This document shows positions 24,163-30,526 of a DNA stretch of 32,692 nt, piece after piece; the stretch's first letter is position 1; the number at the start of each line of letters is the position of its first letter. The DNA comes from Cerasicoccus arenae (GTDB taxonomy: Bacteria; Verrucomicrobiota; Verrucomicrobiia; Opitutales; Cerasicoccaceae): NCBI RefSeq assembly GCF_014651635.1, contig NZ_BMXG01000016.1, positions 64,526-97,217 on the forward strand, read 5' to 3'. The notes below the pieces were generated by a model that searched no databases, had not been told where the DNA came from, and worked only from the letters and a program-made list of their open reading frames with translations. A program made the position numbers and the translations under genes.

Positions 24163-24624
24163 ATGACCCCTTGGATTTCCCTCACCGAATCGCACGTTGA
24201 CCTTTTGTTAACCGCCGCACAGCGCGAAAGCCTTGCAGCGCGCCCAAATCAAGGCTTCGACAACGACCTGCTAACGCTCGCCATTGCTGAAGTCACGCTC
24301 CGCATGCGACTCGCCATCCGCGAGCAAGCGACCAACCAATTGAGCGCCAGCCAAAGCGCACTGCCGCCAGAGACCATCTCCTCATCCGCCGCACTTTGCC
24401 TGGGCGCACTCGACGGCAAGCTACCCGGCTTCTCGCTAACCGAAGCGCAAGACACAATGCTTGAATTGGCCATCGACTCCCTAGTCGAAATCAGCACAGG
24501 GGCATTGCCCGTCAGCACGCCAATCGACCCAGAATCCGCCGCCATCGTCCGCCGCACTTTCGGCCTTTTCGTTTCCAACCGTCGCCCACGCGCCGCCACA
24601 GCCACCCGCCTAGCCGGCCTTTAA
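24163..24624 (+). CDS. Putative head-completion/connector protein (Mu gp36 position)
   Basis: A 153-residue mostly helical protein with no signal peptide or membrane segment. The start WISLTESHVDLLLTAAQRES and the later LTLAIAEVTLRMRLAI resemble the arrangement in gp36-type (DUF1320) proteins, where a helical bundle closes the portal. Order after the major capsid supports a connector role. Sequence evidence is weak and the call is mainly positional. The gene directly after it is the fibre, with no tail genes between. Confidence 0.5.
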   Translation: MTPWISLTESHVDLLLTAAQRESLAARPNQGFDNDLLTLAIAEVTLRMRLAIREQATNQLSASQSALPPETISSSAALCLGALDGKLPGFSLTEAQDTMLELAIDSLVEISTGALPVSTPIDPESAAIVRRTFGLFVSNRRPRAATATRLAGL

Positions 24625-24640
24625 AACCAATCCCCCCCTC

Positions 24641-24667
24641 AACTTTAAACTTCAACCTCCTCCAACT
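24641..24667 (+). promoter_or_regulatory. CTTTAA-type leader 6
   Basis: AACTTTAAACTTCAACCTCC followed by TCCAACT precedes the fibre ATG at 24668. Confidence 0.55.
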
Positions 24668-26479
24668 ATGTCCACTTTTCCCCGCGCCCGCATCCGCATT
24701 GCGGCCGATATGTTTCAGTTCGAAAATTTCGCTGACGAGCTTCGCAGTGGCTTGTCGGGCTTCATTCCCAAGCTACGCGCCGGCGACGACGCGCAGTTTG
24801 AAATCGCGCTATTTAACGATGGTGAGTTATTGACCGACCTCTCCGGCATCAGCAGCCTGCACCTCGAAATCAAGCCGCTACACGCTGAAGCTGAGCCTGC
24901 GTTTATCGACGACGACGGCGAAGACTACGATCTCCGCGGCCCGTCGTCGCAGGCAGTTTCAATCCGCTCAAAAACCATTGCCGCCAGCGAAATGAACGCG
25001 GCACTGACGTTGACCCAGTGGGAGTCCCTCTCTGCTGATCAAGCGCACGCCATTGTCACGCTCGATGCCCCCCAAACCAATCTCGCGCCCGGTGACCGCT
25101 GGCTGACGATTGCCGTAACGACCAACGACAGCCCCGCCCAAACACGCACCGTGGCCGCGGGGCGCATCCGCATACTTGGTGGCGGACGCAGCAGCAGCGA
25201 GCCAGTTTCTTCATCCAGCGAAACATTTTACTCTGCATCGCAAAGTGATTCTCGATTCTTGCGCCTCTCGGAAAACTTAGCCGATCTAAGCGATGCGGAA
25301 GAATCCCGCGGAAACTTGGGCCTAGGCAGCGCCGCACAGATGAATGCCATCGACGAGGATGACTTTGCATCGCAAAGTAATTTACATTTACCCACTCAGC
25401 AGAGCGTAAAAACCTACGTGGATACAGCTCTTGCTGCCTTTTCGCCGACTATTCCGCGCCCTGGCGTGTTGCTCGATGGCATTAGCGGGAAGATCAATCT
25501 CGGCAACGCCTTCAACCAAGACATGACTGCTGACTGGGCCGTCTGCGGATGGTTTCGAACGGATTTGGGAGCAGAGCAAACCTTGTTGCACAAAGGCGAA
25601 TCGACGCCGCACCTTCAAATAAGCCTGACTAGTAGCGGGCTGCTGCGCGTAACTTTGGATGACGGATCAGACAGCGTAAGCGTGGACACTACAGCCGTGG
25701 TTAACGACGGGCAATGGCACCATTTTGTCGTCAGTATCGATGTCGATAGCGCCATTGGAGTCGCGGTTTACATGGATGGCCAGCTTCAGGCGACGGGCGA
25801 CCCCACGGCGCTTGGCGACCTGAGCAATGAGGACCCACTGTATATAGGTTCCTCTGGATCGTCACTTTACTTCAGCGGATCACTCAGTGGCTTTGGCTTT
25901 CTCAGCCAATCTTTGAGCAGCGATGAAGTTGCCCAATTGCGCGAACACGATCTGAGCAGCTGGATAGCCGTGAATGACACAAGCGACTTGGAGATCGCGC
26001 TGCCGCTCGACGAGGGGGTGGGCTATCAGGTGCATGACCTGTCCGGCCATCAGCACGATGGGCTTGCGAGCACTACCGGCGTGAAGCATCTGGCCCCTAA
26101 AAGCGAAGGCTACCTGCGCGCCTATGACGTCGATGCCTACAACGGCGGCACGGGTAACGTGGAGCTGATCAGCAGCACGCAGGACATCCTGCCGACAGAC
26201 AAAGCCCTCATTACGCGCCTCTTGGTTTTTGGCAACAACGGCGGCAGCACGGTCTCCGATATCGACATCCTCCGGAGCAATCGCTCAACGACATCGCCGC
26301 TTCTGGACACAACGGCCTCCATCATTCATGGTGGCACCGTCGGCATCGCAGTTGCCGTCTTGGGTAACGTCGCCCAGGGATTGTTTCGCAACAACGTCGT
26401 CATCCATTCCACGGACCCTCAGGCAACCAGCCTGGATATCCGGATCGACTACACCTGCCTCCAGGGAGGCGCGCTCTAA
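24668..26479 (+). CDS. Phage fibre / adhesin with LamG-like lectin domain
   Basis: The 603-residue protein has an N-terminal domain (about 1-175) with a beta-sandwich look (FEIALFNDGELLTDLSGIS, DRWLTIAVTTND). A linker typical of tail fibres follows (LSDAEESRGNLGLGSAAQ about 205-225 and LPTQQSVKTYVD about 241-252). Residues about 265-425 are a LamG/concanavalin-like lectin domain (WAVCGWFRTD, DGQWHHFVVSIDV, AVYMDGQLQATG, PLYIGSSG). A distinct C-terminal domain follows (about 465-603). Such a protein should bind a surface glycan. It carries two palindrome copies (YSASQS and DFASQS). Its stop overlaps the methyltransferase stop on the other strand. A fibre directly after head genes, without a tail, is unusual. 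Confidence 0.8.
   Translation: MSTFPRARIRIAADMFQFENFADELRSGLSGFIPKLRAGDDAQFEIALFNDGELLTDLSGISSLHLEIKPLHAEAEPAFIDDDGEDYDLRGPSSQAVSIRSKTIAASEMNAALTLTQWESLSADQAHAIVTLDAPQTNLAPGDRWLTIAVTTNDSPAQTRTVAAGRIRILGGGRSSSEPVSSSSETFYSASQSDSRFLRLSENLADLSDAEESRGNLGLGSAAQMNAIDEDDFASQSNLHLPTQQSVKTYVDTALAAFSPTIPRPGVLLDGISGKINLGNAFNQDMTADWAVCGWFRTDLGAEQTLLHKGESTPHLQISLTSSGLLRVTLDDGSDSVSVDTTAVVNDGQWHHFVVSIDVDSAIGVAVYMDGQLQATGDPTALGDLSNEDPLYIGSSGSSLYFSGSLSGFGFLSQSLSSDEVAQLREHDLSSWIAVNDTSDLEIALPLDEGVGYQVHDLSGHQHDGLASTTGVKHLAPKSEGYLRAYDVDAYNGGTGNVELISSTQDILPTDKALITRLLVFGNNGGSTVSDIDILRSNRSTTSPLLDTTASIIHGGTVGIAVAVLGNVAQGLFRNNVVIHSTDPQATSLDIRIDYTCLQGGAL
25230..25246. repeat. 17-bp palindrome, copy 15 (inside fibre)
   Basis: ACTCTGC-ATC-GCAAAGT, read in frame as YSASQS. 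Confidence 0.75.
25362..25378. repeat. 17-bp palindrome, copy 16 (inside fibre)
   Basis: ACTTTGC-ATC-GCAAAGT, perfect arms, read in frame as DFASQS next to the LPTQQS linker. Confidence 0.8.
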
Positions 26480-27429
26480 GCTCCATGCTTTGTAACGCAA
26501 AGCAAGAATGTAGCAACCGCATGATCGCTGGCACTGTGGGAACGCAGTGTCGGCGTGAAGTGCGGACGGGCGACCTCTACCAGCTCACGACTGGCATCCC
26601 AGATCTCACTCGAAACTTCAGCCGCCGGAATGTCGCCGAGTGCTTCCTTGTTACCCACAAGATGACGAATCAACACGGAAAAATCGCCATCGAGCGATTC
26701 CGCCCATTGACGGTAAGTTTGAAAACGCACGCGGTTAGGACGGCCGGTATTTTGCACCATGAGACGGTGCAACGCAGGCGGCGTATCCATCCAAGCCAAC
26801 TCGCCCCAGCGCTTGAGCAAACCAAGGTTCCGCAAGTCAATAACGTGCAACATGCGCCCGCCCGGCTTCAGCCGATCATAGCAGAGCTGCAGCAGTGGCA
26901 CCGGATCGAGCACGTGCTGAAAAACGCTGTTGCTGATAATCAGGTCATACGCCGCCGGATCGCTGCGCAAGTGATCTTCCGCCGCAACTCCCTGAATCAA
27001 GCGGAAGTCATTAAAGATACCATCAATACTCTGCGACGCAAAGCGACTTTGCCGAACAAAGTTTCGTTTTTCTTTTTCACGCTCCAGAAGAATTTCTGCT
27101 ACAAGACGTTCACGCTCCCGATCATGTTGCGATTGAAAGCGCTCAAAGAAAGTTACGCTCTCAGCACCACGTGCACGCATCAGCACCCCCCCCGCCAACG
27201 AATCACCTGGGCCAAGTTCGCAAACATCGCCATGATAAGCCCCCCCCCCCAGAATTTCCTCAAACAGGCCAACATACCACTCCGCATAATCGGCAGATTT
27301 CTCCGGCGAGTAGCGCGCATGGCGCTTCCCGCTGCCAAGCGATTTGATACCGAGCCTACGGCCCAACCCCAGCGCGAGGTCCGACATCACGTAGGCGTAG
27401 CAGGCAAGGCGTTGACGAAGACTAGACAT
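26476..27429 (-). CDS. SAM-dependent methyltransferase of the polysaccharide operon, with 11-G tract
   Basis: From the ATG at 27429 (MSSLRQRL) the protein has 317 residues; the frame is open to 27522, but that extension looks unlike coding sequence. SAM-binding motif I is CELGPGDSLAGG (about 67-78), with later ISNSVFQHVLDP and LKPGGRMLHVIDL, a class I Rossmann methyltransferase. As last gene of a polysaccharide export operon it probably methylates a sugar, perhaps capping the chain end. A tract of 11 G (27240-27250 on the plus strand reads C) encodes LGGGA just before motif I, and 8 G (27186-27193) follow; slippage at either would destroy the enzyme. Three palindrome copies lie inside, encoding NFVRQS, RFASQS and the C-terminal VTK. 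Confidence 0.85.
   Translation of the reverse strand: MSSLRQRLACYAYVMSDLALGLGRRLGIKSLGSGKRHARYSPEKSADYAEWYVGLFEEILGGGAYHGDVCELGPGDSLAGGVLMRARGAESVTFFERFQSQHDRERERLVAEILLEREKEKRNFVRQSRFASQSIDGIFNDFRLIQGVAAEDHLRSDPAAYDLIISNSVFQHVLDPVPLLQLCYDRLKPGGRMLHVIDLRNLGLLKRWGELAWMDTPPALHRLMVQNTGRPNRVRFQTYRQWAESLDGDFSVLIRHLVGNKEALGDIPAAEVSSEIWDASRELVEVARPHFTPTLRSHSASDHAVATFLLCVTKHGA
26487..26503. repeat. 17-bp palindrome, copy 17 (methyltransferase C-terminus)
   Basis: GCTTTGT-AAC-GCAAAGC, 7 bp past the phage fibre stop, inside the host-type methyltransferase gene. Confidence 0.75.
27028..27062. repeat. 17-bp palindrome doublet, copies 18 and 19 (inside methyltransferase)
   Basis: ACTCTGC-GAC-GCAAAGC (27028-27044) and ACTTTGC-CGA-ACAAAGT (27046-27062) are 18 bp apart. 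On the coding strand they read NFVRQS and RFASQS in one frame. Confidence 0.8.
27240..27250. repeat. Homopolymer tract, 11 C (11 G on coding strand)
   Basis: A simple-sequence tract inside the methyltransferase coding region, long enough for slipped-strand mispairing and on/off switching. Confidence 0.85.
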
Positions 27430-27615
27430 AACCGCCCGCCGAGGAATAAGGTAGAGCAAATCGTTCGAGGGCCCCAGTTCCTGCCAGGCGAACCAGCAAT
27501 ACGTTCTGCGAACTGGGGACAATCCGCGCCAGCTTTGGACATGGCTCCCAGAGCGCGCAGCACCTTGCTTGGAGGCAACGACCGAGCTGGAAGAGGTGGT
27601 TCATGGCGAGTGTGT

Positions 27616-28428
27616 TTACTTGGCCGGCGTTTGAGCTTCCATAAGTGTCAAGCCAGCATCGACATCGGTCGTATCAGTGAGGACCCTCCCCCCCTTGAGC
27701 ACAATGACGCGCCCACAAAGACTACGGATTTTTTCGGAATCATGGCTCACAAAAAGAATCGTTCGATCTTCCTCCTGAGTCAGCTCGCGCATTTTTTTAA
27801 GGCTCTTGGCCTGAAATTCTTTGTCACCCACAGCGAGCACTTCGTCAACGATCAGAATTTCCGAATCGAGGTGCGCGGCGACCGAAAAAGCCAGCCGCAC
27901 ATACATGCCCGAAGAGTAGCGTTTGACGGGTGTGTCGAGGAAGCGCTCTACGCCAGAGAATTCGACGATCTGGTCAAATTTCTTCGAGATTTCCTTACGC
28001 GCCATCCCAAGGATCGAGCCGTTAAGGAAAATATTTTCGCGACCAGTAAGCTCGGGGTGAAACCCGGTACCGACCTCAAGCAAACTGGCGAGGCGGCCTT
28101 GGATGGTCATCCTCCCGGTGCTGGGTGTAACGATGCGGCTCAGTGTTTTGAGCAAGGTAGACTTGCCCGCGCCATTGCGCCCGATAACGCCAATTCGCTC
28201 CCCCGGATAGATAGTAAAATCGAGGTCTTTCAGCGCCCAAAAATCTTCGTCAGTCTCCGGCTTGTGTTCTTCATGAGCCTTTTTGGAAAGGAACTTGAAG
28301 GGCGACTTGAGCATCCGCGTGATGTCTTCATTGACGCGCGAGTAACCCGGCATCTTCTGTCCATTAGGCAGATGGTGAATGCGGTATTTCTTGCCGAGAT
28401 TCTCGACTCTGATCGCGAAGTTATCCAT
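27616..28428 (-). CDS. Polysaccharide ABC exporter ATPase (Wzt/TagH type, short form)
   Basis: The 270-residue ATPase has Walker A GRNGAGKSTLLKTL, signature RYSSGMYVRLAFS, Walker B SEILIVDEVLAVGD and the switch histidine in FVSHDSEKI. The YRIHHLPN start and the DFTIYPGERIGVIG spacing fit the Wzt/TagH/RfbE group that powers export of O-antigen or teichoic-type polymers. It ends soon after the nucleotide-binding domain, so it lacks the C-terminal carbohydrate-binding domain of Wzt proteins that read a capped chain end. That suggests export coupled to synthesis rather than end recognition. It pairs with the upstream permease; an inverted repeat occupies the 93-bp gap. Confidence 0.92.
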   Translation of the reverse strand: MDNFAIRVENLGKKYRIHHLPNGQKMPGYSRVNEDITRMLKSPFKFLSKKAHEEHKPETDEDFWALKDLDFTIYPGERIGVIGRNGAGKSTLLKTLSRIVTPSTGRMTIQGRLASLLEVGTGFHPELTGRENIFLNGSILGMARKEISKKFDQIVEFSGVERFLDTPVKRYSSGMYVRLAFSVAAHLDSEILIVDEVLAVGDKEFQAKSLKKMRELTQEEDRTILFVSHDSEKIRSLCGRVIVLKGGRVLTDTTDVDAGLTLMEAQTPAK

Positions 28429-28439
28429 GAAGCTTTACT

Positions 28440-28520
28440 TGCCGCAAAGAGGCCCAAAAGAGCGCAAAATGATTATCGGTTGAGTATACATCTTTGCGAA
28501 TCTTGTGCTTATTTGCGGCA
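28440..28520. repeat. Inverted repeat in the gap between exporter permease and ATPase genes
   Basis: TGCCGCAAA (28440-28448) and TTTGCGGCA (28512-28520) are perfect 9-bp inverted arms, one next to the permease stop. The long loop has another CGCAAA/TTTGCG pair. It might set differential expression within the operon. Confidence 0.5.
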
Positions 28521-28521
28521 T

Positions 28522-29409
28522 TTAAATGATGTCGGCGAACCAGGATTCGCTGCTGCGGAAAAAGCGGATGCCAATGTAGCAAATGCCAAGGGTGAGGATG
28601 ATCGAAATCCACAGGCCAGGCCAGTAGAGCGTGGCGCTGTCGAGGATCGCCCAGCGGAAACCGTCCACCACGCCGACCATCGGATTGAGCGAGTAAACGA
28701 AGCGCCAGGCATCCGGCACCTTGTCACTGCTGAAGCCAACTGGCGTGATGTAGAGGCCAATTTGGACAACGAAGGGCAGGATGTGCTTAAAGTCGCGGTA
28801 GCGCACATTGAGCGCCGCAACGAGGGTCCCCACCCCGAAGGAGAGAGTTGCCGCGAGCAGCAAGAGCGGCACGAGGCAGAACAAACGCCAAGTGAAGGCG
28901 ACATCGTAGCCAATCATCAGAACCACCAGCAGCAGCATGGAAATCGCGAAGTCGACCAAGTTGACCAGCAGCGAGCTGGCGGGCAGGATAAGGCGCGGGA
29001 AATATATTTTCGCGACGATGGCGTTATTATTAGTCATCGACATCGCCACGTTGGTCAGGCCCTGCGAAAAGAACTGCCAGACAATGACACCGGAAAAAAC
29101 CATGACCGCATAGGGAACAGTGGAGCCCTCGGCCAAGCCTGCGAAGTAGCCGAAGACAATCGTCATAACGATCATCATCAACAGCGGTTGCAGAAGCGAC
29201 CAGCCAATGCCAACCGCCGTCTGCTTGTAGCGGACGATGAAGTCGCGCCAGGCCAAAAAGCCGAACAGCTCGCGAAAACGCCAGATTTCGGCCCACGGCA
29301 CCATCTGATACTTCGCCGCATCAACATCTACCCGGTGGCCCTTGTAGCGCTCGGGCAAAGGGCGTTGCGAGTAGTCGATATCGGGGTCGCTGGTTTCGAT
29401 TTCAGGCAT
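28522..29409 (-). CDS. Polysaccharide ABC exporter permease (Wzm type, ABC-2)
   Basis: A 295-residue ABC-2 membrane protein. A cytoplasmic N-terminus (about 1-50) leads into about six hydrophobic segments: SLLQPLLMMIVMTIVFGYFA, VPYAVMVFSGVIVWQFFSQ, LILPASSLLVNLVDFAISML, LFCLVPLLLLAATLSFGVG, HILPFVVQIGLYITPVG and the last near WISIILTLGICYIG. Typical family features are LLWRDFIVRYKQT-like (here LAWRDFIVRYKQTAVGIGW) before the first helix and a QIGLYITPVGFS segment. It forms the channel that carries an undecaprenyl-linked polysaccharide across the inner membrane with the adjacent ATPase. Confidence 0.92.
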   Translation of the reverse strand: MPEIETSDPDIDYSQRPLPERYKGHRVDVDAAKYQMVPWAEIWRFRELFGFLAWRDFIVRYKQTAVGIGWSLLQPLLMMIVMTIVFGYFAGLAEGSTVPYAVMVFSGVIVWQFFSQGLTNVAMSMTNNNAIVAKIYFPRLILPASSLLVNLVDFAISMLLLVVLMIGYDVAFTWRLFCLVPLLLLAATLSFGVGTLVAALNVRYRDFKHILPFVVQIGLYITPVGFSSDKVPDAWRFVYSLNPMVGVVDGFRWAILDSATLYWPGLWISIILTLGICYIGIRFFRSSESWFADII

Positions 29410-29493
29410 TATAATGAATTGGAAAAGGTCGAGACGGTTTCCATCCCGACCTTAAATGCATGCGAAACGGTTTTTCGAAGTCCTCAAATGACG

Positions 29494-30507
29494 TTACGGA
29501 CGGTTAGCCGGGTCGAATTTCTTGCCCTGAAGCAGGTCCATATCGGCATCCACCATGATCTTGGCTAGTTGCTTCATGTCCGTTTTCGGCTCCCATCCGA
29601 GCTTTTCCTTGGCCTTGGAGTAGTCTCCAATGAGCAGGTCAACTTCGGCGGGGCGCAGGAAGCGCTTGTCGAACTCCACATGTTCCTTCCAGTCAAGGCC
29701 GACAGCTTCAAAGGAGGCGTCGAGAAATTCCTTGATCGAGTAGGTTTTGTTGGTGGAGAGGACGAAGTCATCGGGCTCGTCTTGCTGAAGCATACGCCAC
29801 ATGCCTTCCACGTATTCCTTGGCAAAGCCCCAGTCGCGCTTGGCATCGAGGTTACCGAGGTAAAGCTTGTCCTGCTGGCCGAGCTTGATGGCGGCGGCGG
29901 CGAGGGTGATCTTGCGGGTGACGAAGGTTTCACCACGGCGCGGAGACTCGTGATTGAAGAGGATGCCGCTGCAGGCATAAAGATCGTAGGACTCGCGGTA
30001 GTTGACCGTGAGCCAGTGAGCCATGACCTTGGCACAGGAGTAGGGCGAGCGCGGCCAAAATGGCGTGGTTTCCTTTTGCGGAATTTCCTGCACCTTCCCG
30101 AACATTTCAGACGAACTGGCCTGATAGTAGCGGACCTTTTTGCCGATGCCAGACTCGATGATAGCTTCCAGAATGCGACCCGCACCGGTGCCGGTGGTGT
30201 CGATGGTGTATTCCGGAATATCAAAGCTCACACGCACGTGGCTCTGGGCGGCGAGATTGTAAATTTCGTCGGGTTGCAGGCTATAAAGGAGCTTCACCAG
30301 CGCAACAGAATCGCCGAGGTCACCATAGTGCAGATGCAGACGGGCGTCGGGGCCTTGGGAATATTGACCGAGGTGGTCAATGCGCCCGCGGTTAATCGAG
30401 CTTGAGCGGCGGACAATGCCGTGAACCTCATAGCCTTTGGAGAGCAGCAGTTCCGCCAAATAGGAACCGTCTTGCCCAGTGATGCCAGTAATCAGTGCTT
30501 TCTTCAT
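29494..30507 (-). CDS. gmd: GDP-mannose 4,6-dehydratase
   Basis: A 337-residue short-chain dehydrogenase with all Gmd landmarks: NADP-binding [15 protein letters not shown] (8-22), the cofactor and tetramer segment [12 protein letters not shown] (32-43), [12 protein letters not shown], catalytic SSSEMFG, the active-site Tyr and Lys of [22 protein letters not shown] and [21 protein letters not shown]. It converts GDP-D-mannose to GDP-4-keto-6-deoxy-D-mannose, precursor of GDP-fucose, GDP-rhamnose or GDP-perosamine. Placement upstream of the exporter genes indicates supply of a deoxysugar for the exported polymer. No reductase or aminotransferase completing the pathway is in the window. Confidence 0.95.
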   Translation of the reverse strand: MKKALITGITGQDGSYLAELLLSKGYEVHGIVRRSSSINRGRIDHLGQYSQGPDARLHLHYGDLGDSVALVKLLYSLQPDEIYNLAAQSHVRVSFDIPEYTIDTTGTGAGRILEAIIESGIGKKVRYYQASSSEMFGKVQEIPQKETTPFWPRSPYSCAKVMAHWLTVNYRESYDLYACSGILFNHESPRRGETFVTRKITLAAAAIKLGQQDKLYLGNLDAKRDWGFAKEYVEGMWRMLQQDEPDDFVLSTNKTYSIKEFLDASFEAVGLDWKEHVEFDKRFLRPAEVDLLIGDYSKAKEKLGWEPKTDMKQLAKIMVDADMDLLQGKKFDPANRP

Positions 30508-30526
30508 TGTATAAGGGTTTATTTAA

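Larger units (their letters stand above)
16921..26479 (+). mobile_element. Mu-type phage head and packaging gene cluster without visible tail genes
   Basis: Ten plus-strand genes follow the Mu head order: holin-like, DUF2730-like, small-terminase-like, large terminase, DUF935 portal, I-type protease, decoration-like, major capsid, connector-like, then a LamG fibre. One secreted-protein gene on the minus strand interrupts it. No transposase, integrase, phage repressor, endolysin, tail tube, sheath, tape-measure or baseplate gene is in the window, and no attachment duplication was found. The large genes are intact with their key motifs, so it does not look like simple decay. It may be a remnant, a satellite, a domesticated particle or one half of a split prophage. 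Confidence 0.8.

Noticed and set aside
25580-25596. Possible twentieth palindrome, ACCTTGT-TGC-ACAAAGG
   Set aside because: Two arm positions deviate and the encoded LLHKGE is expected in a LamG domain, so it is likely chance.
16801-27062. CRISPR array
   Set aside because: The palindromes are short, irregularly spaced and partly inside genes; there are no regular spacers and no cas genes.
26485-29568. Plus-strand open frame of 1027 codons
   Set aside because: It lies antisense to the methyltransferase, ABC ATPase and permease genes, which carry clear motifs. The translation is rich in His, Arg and Gln with no domain, as expected for a shadow of GC-rich coding sequence.
29569-30405. Plus-strand open frame of 278 codons
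   Set aside because: Antisense to gmd, whose catalytic motifs are complete; the translated product shows no recognisable domain.
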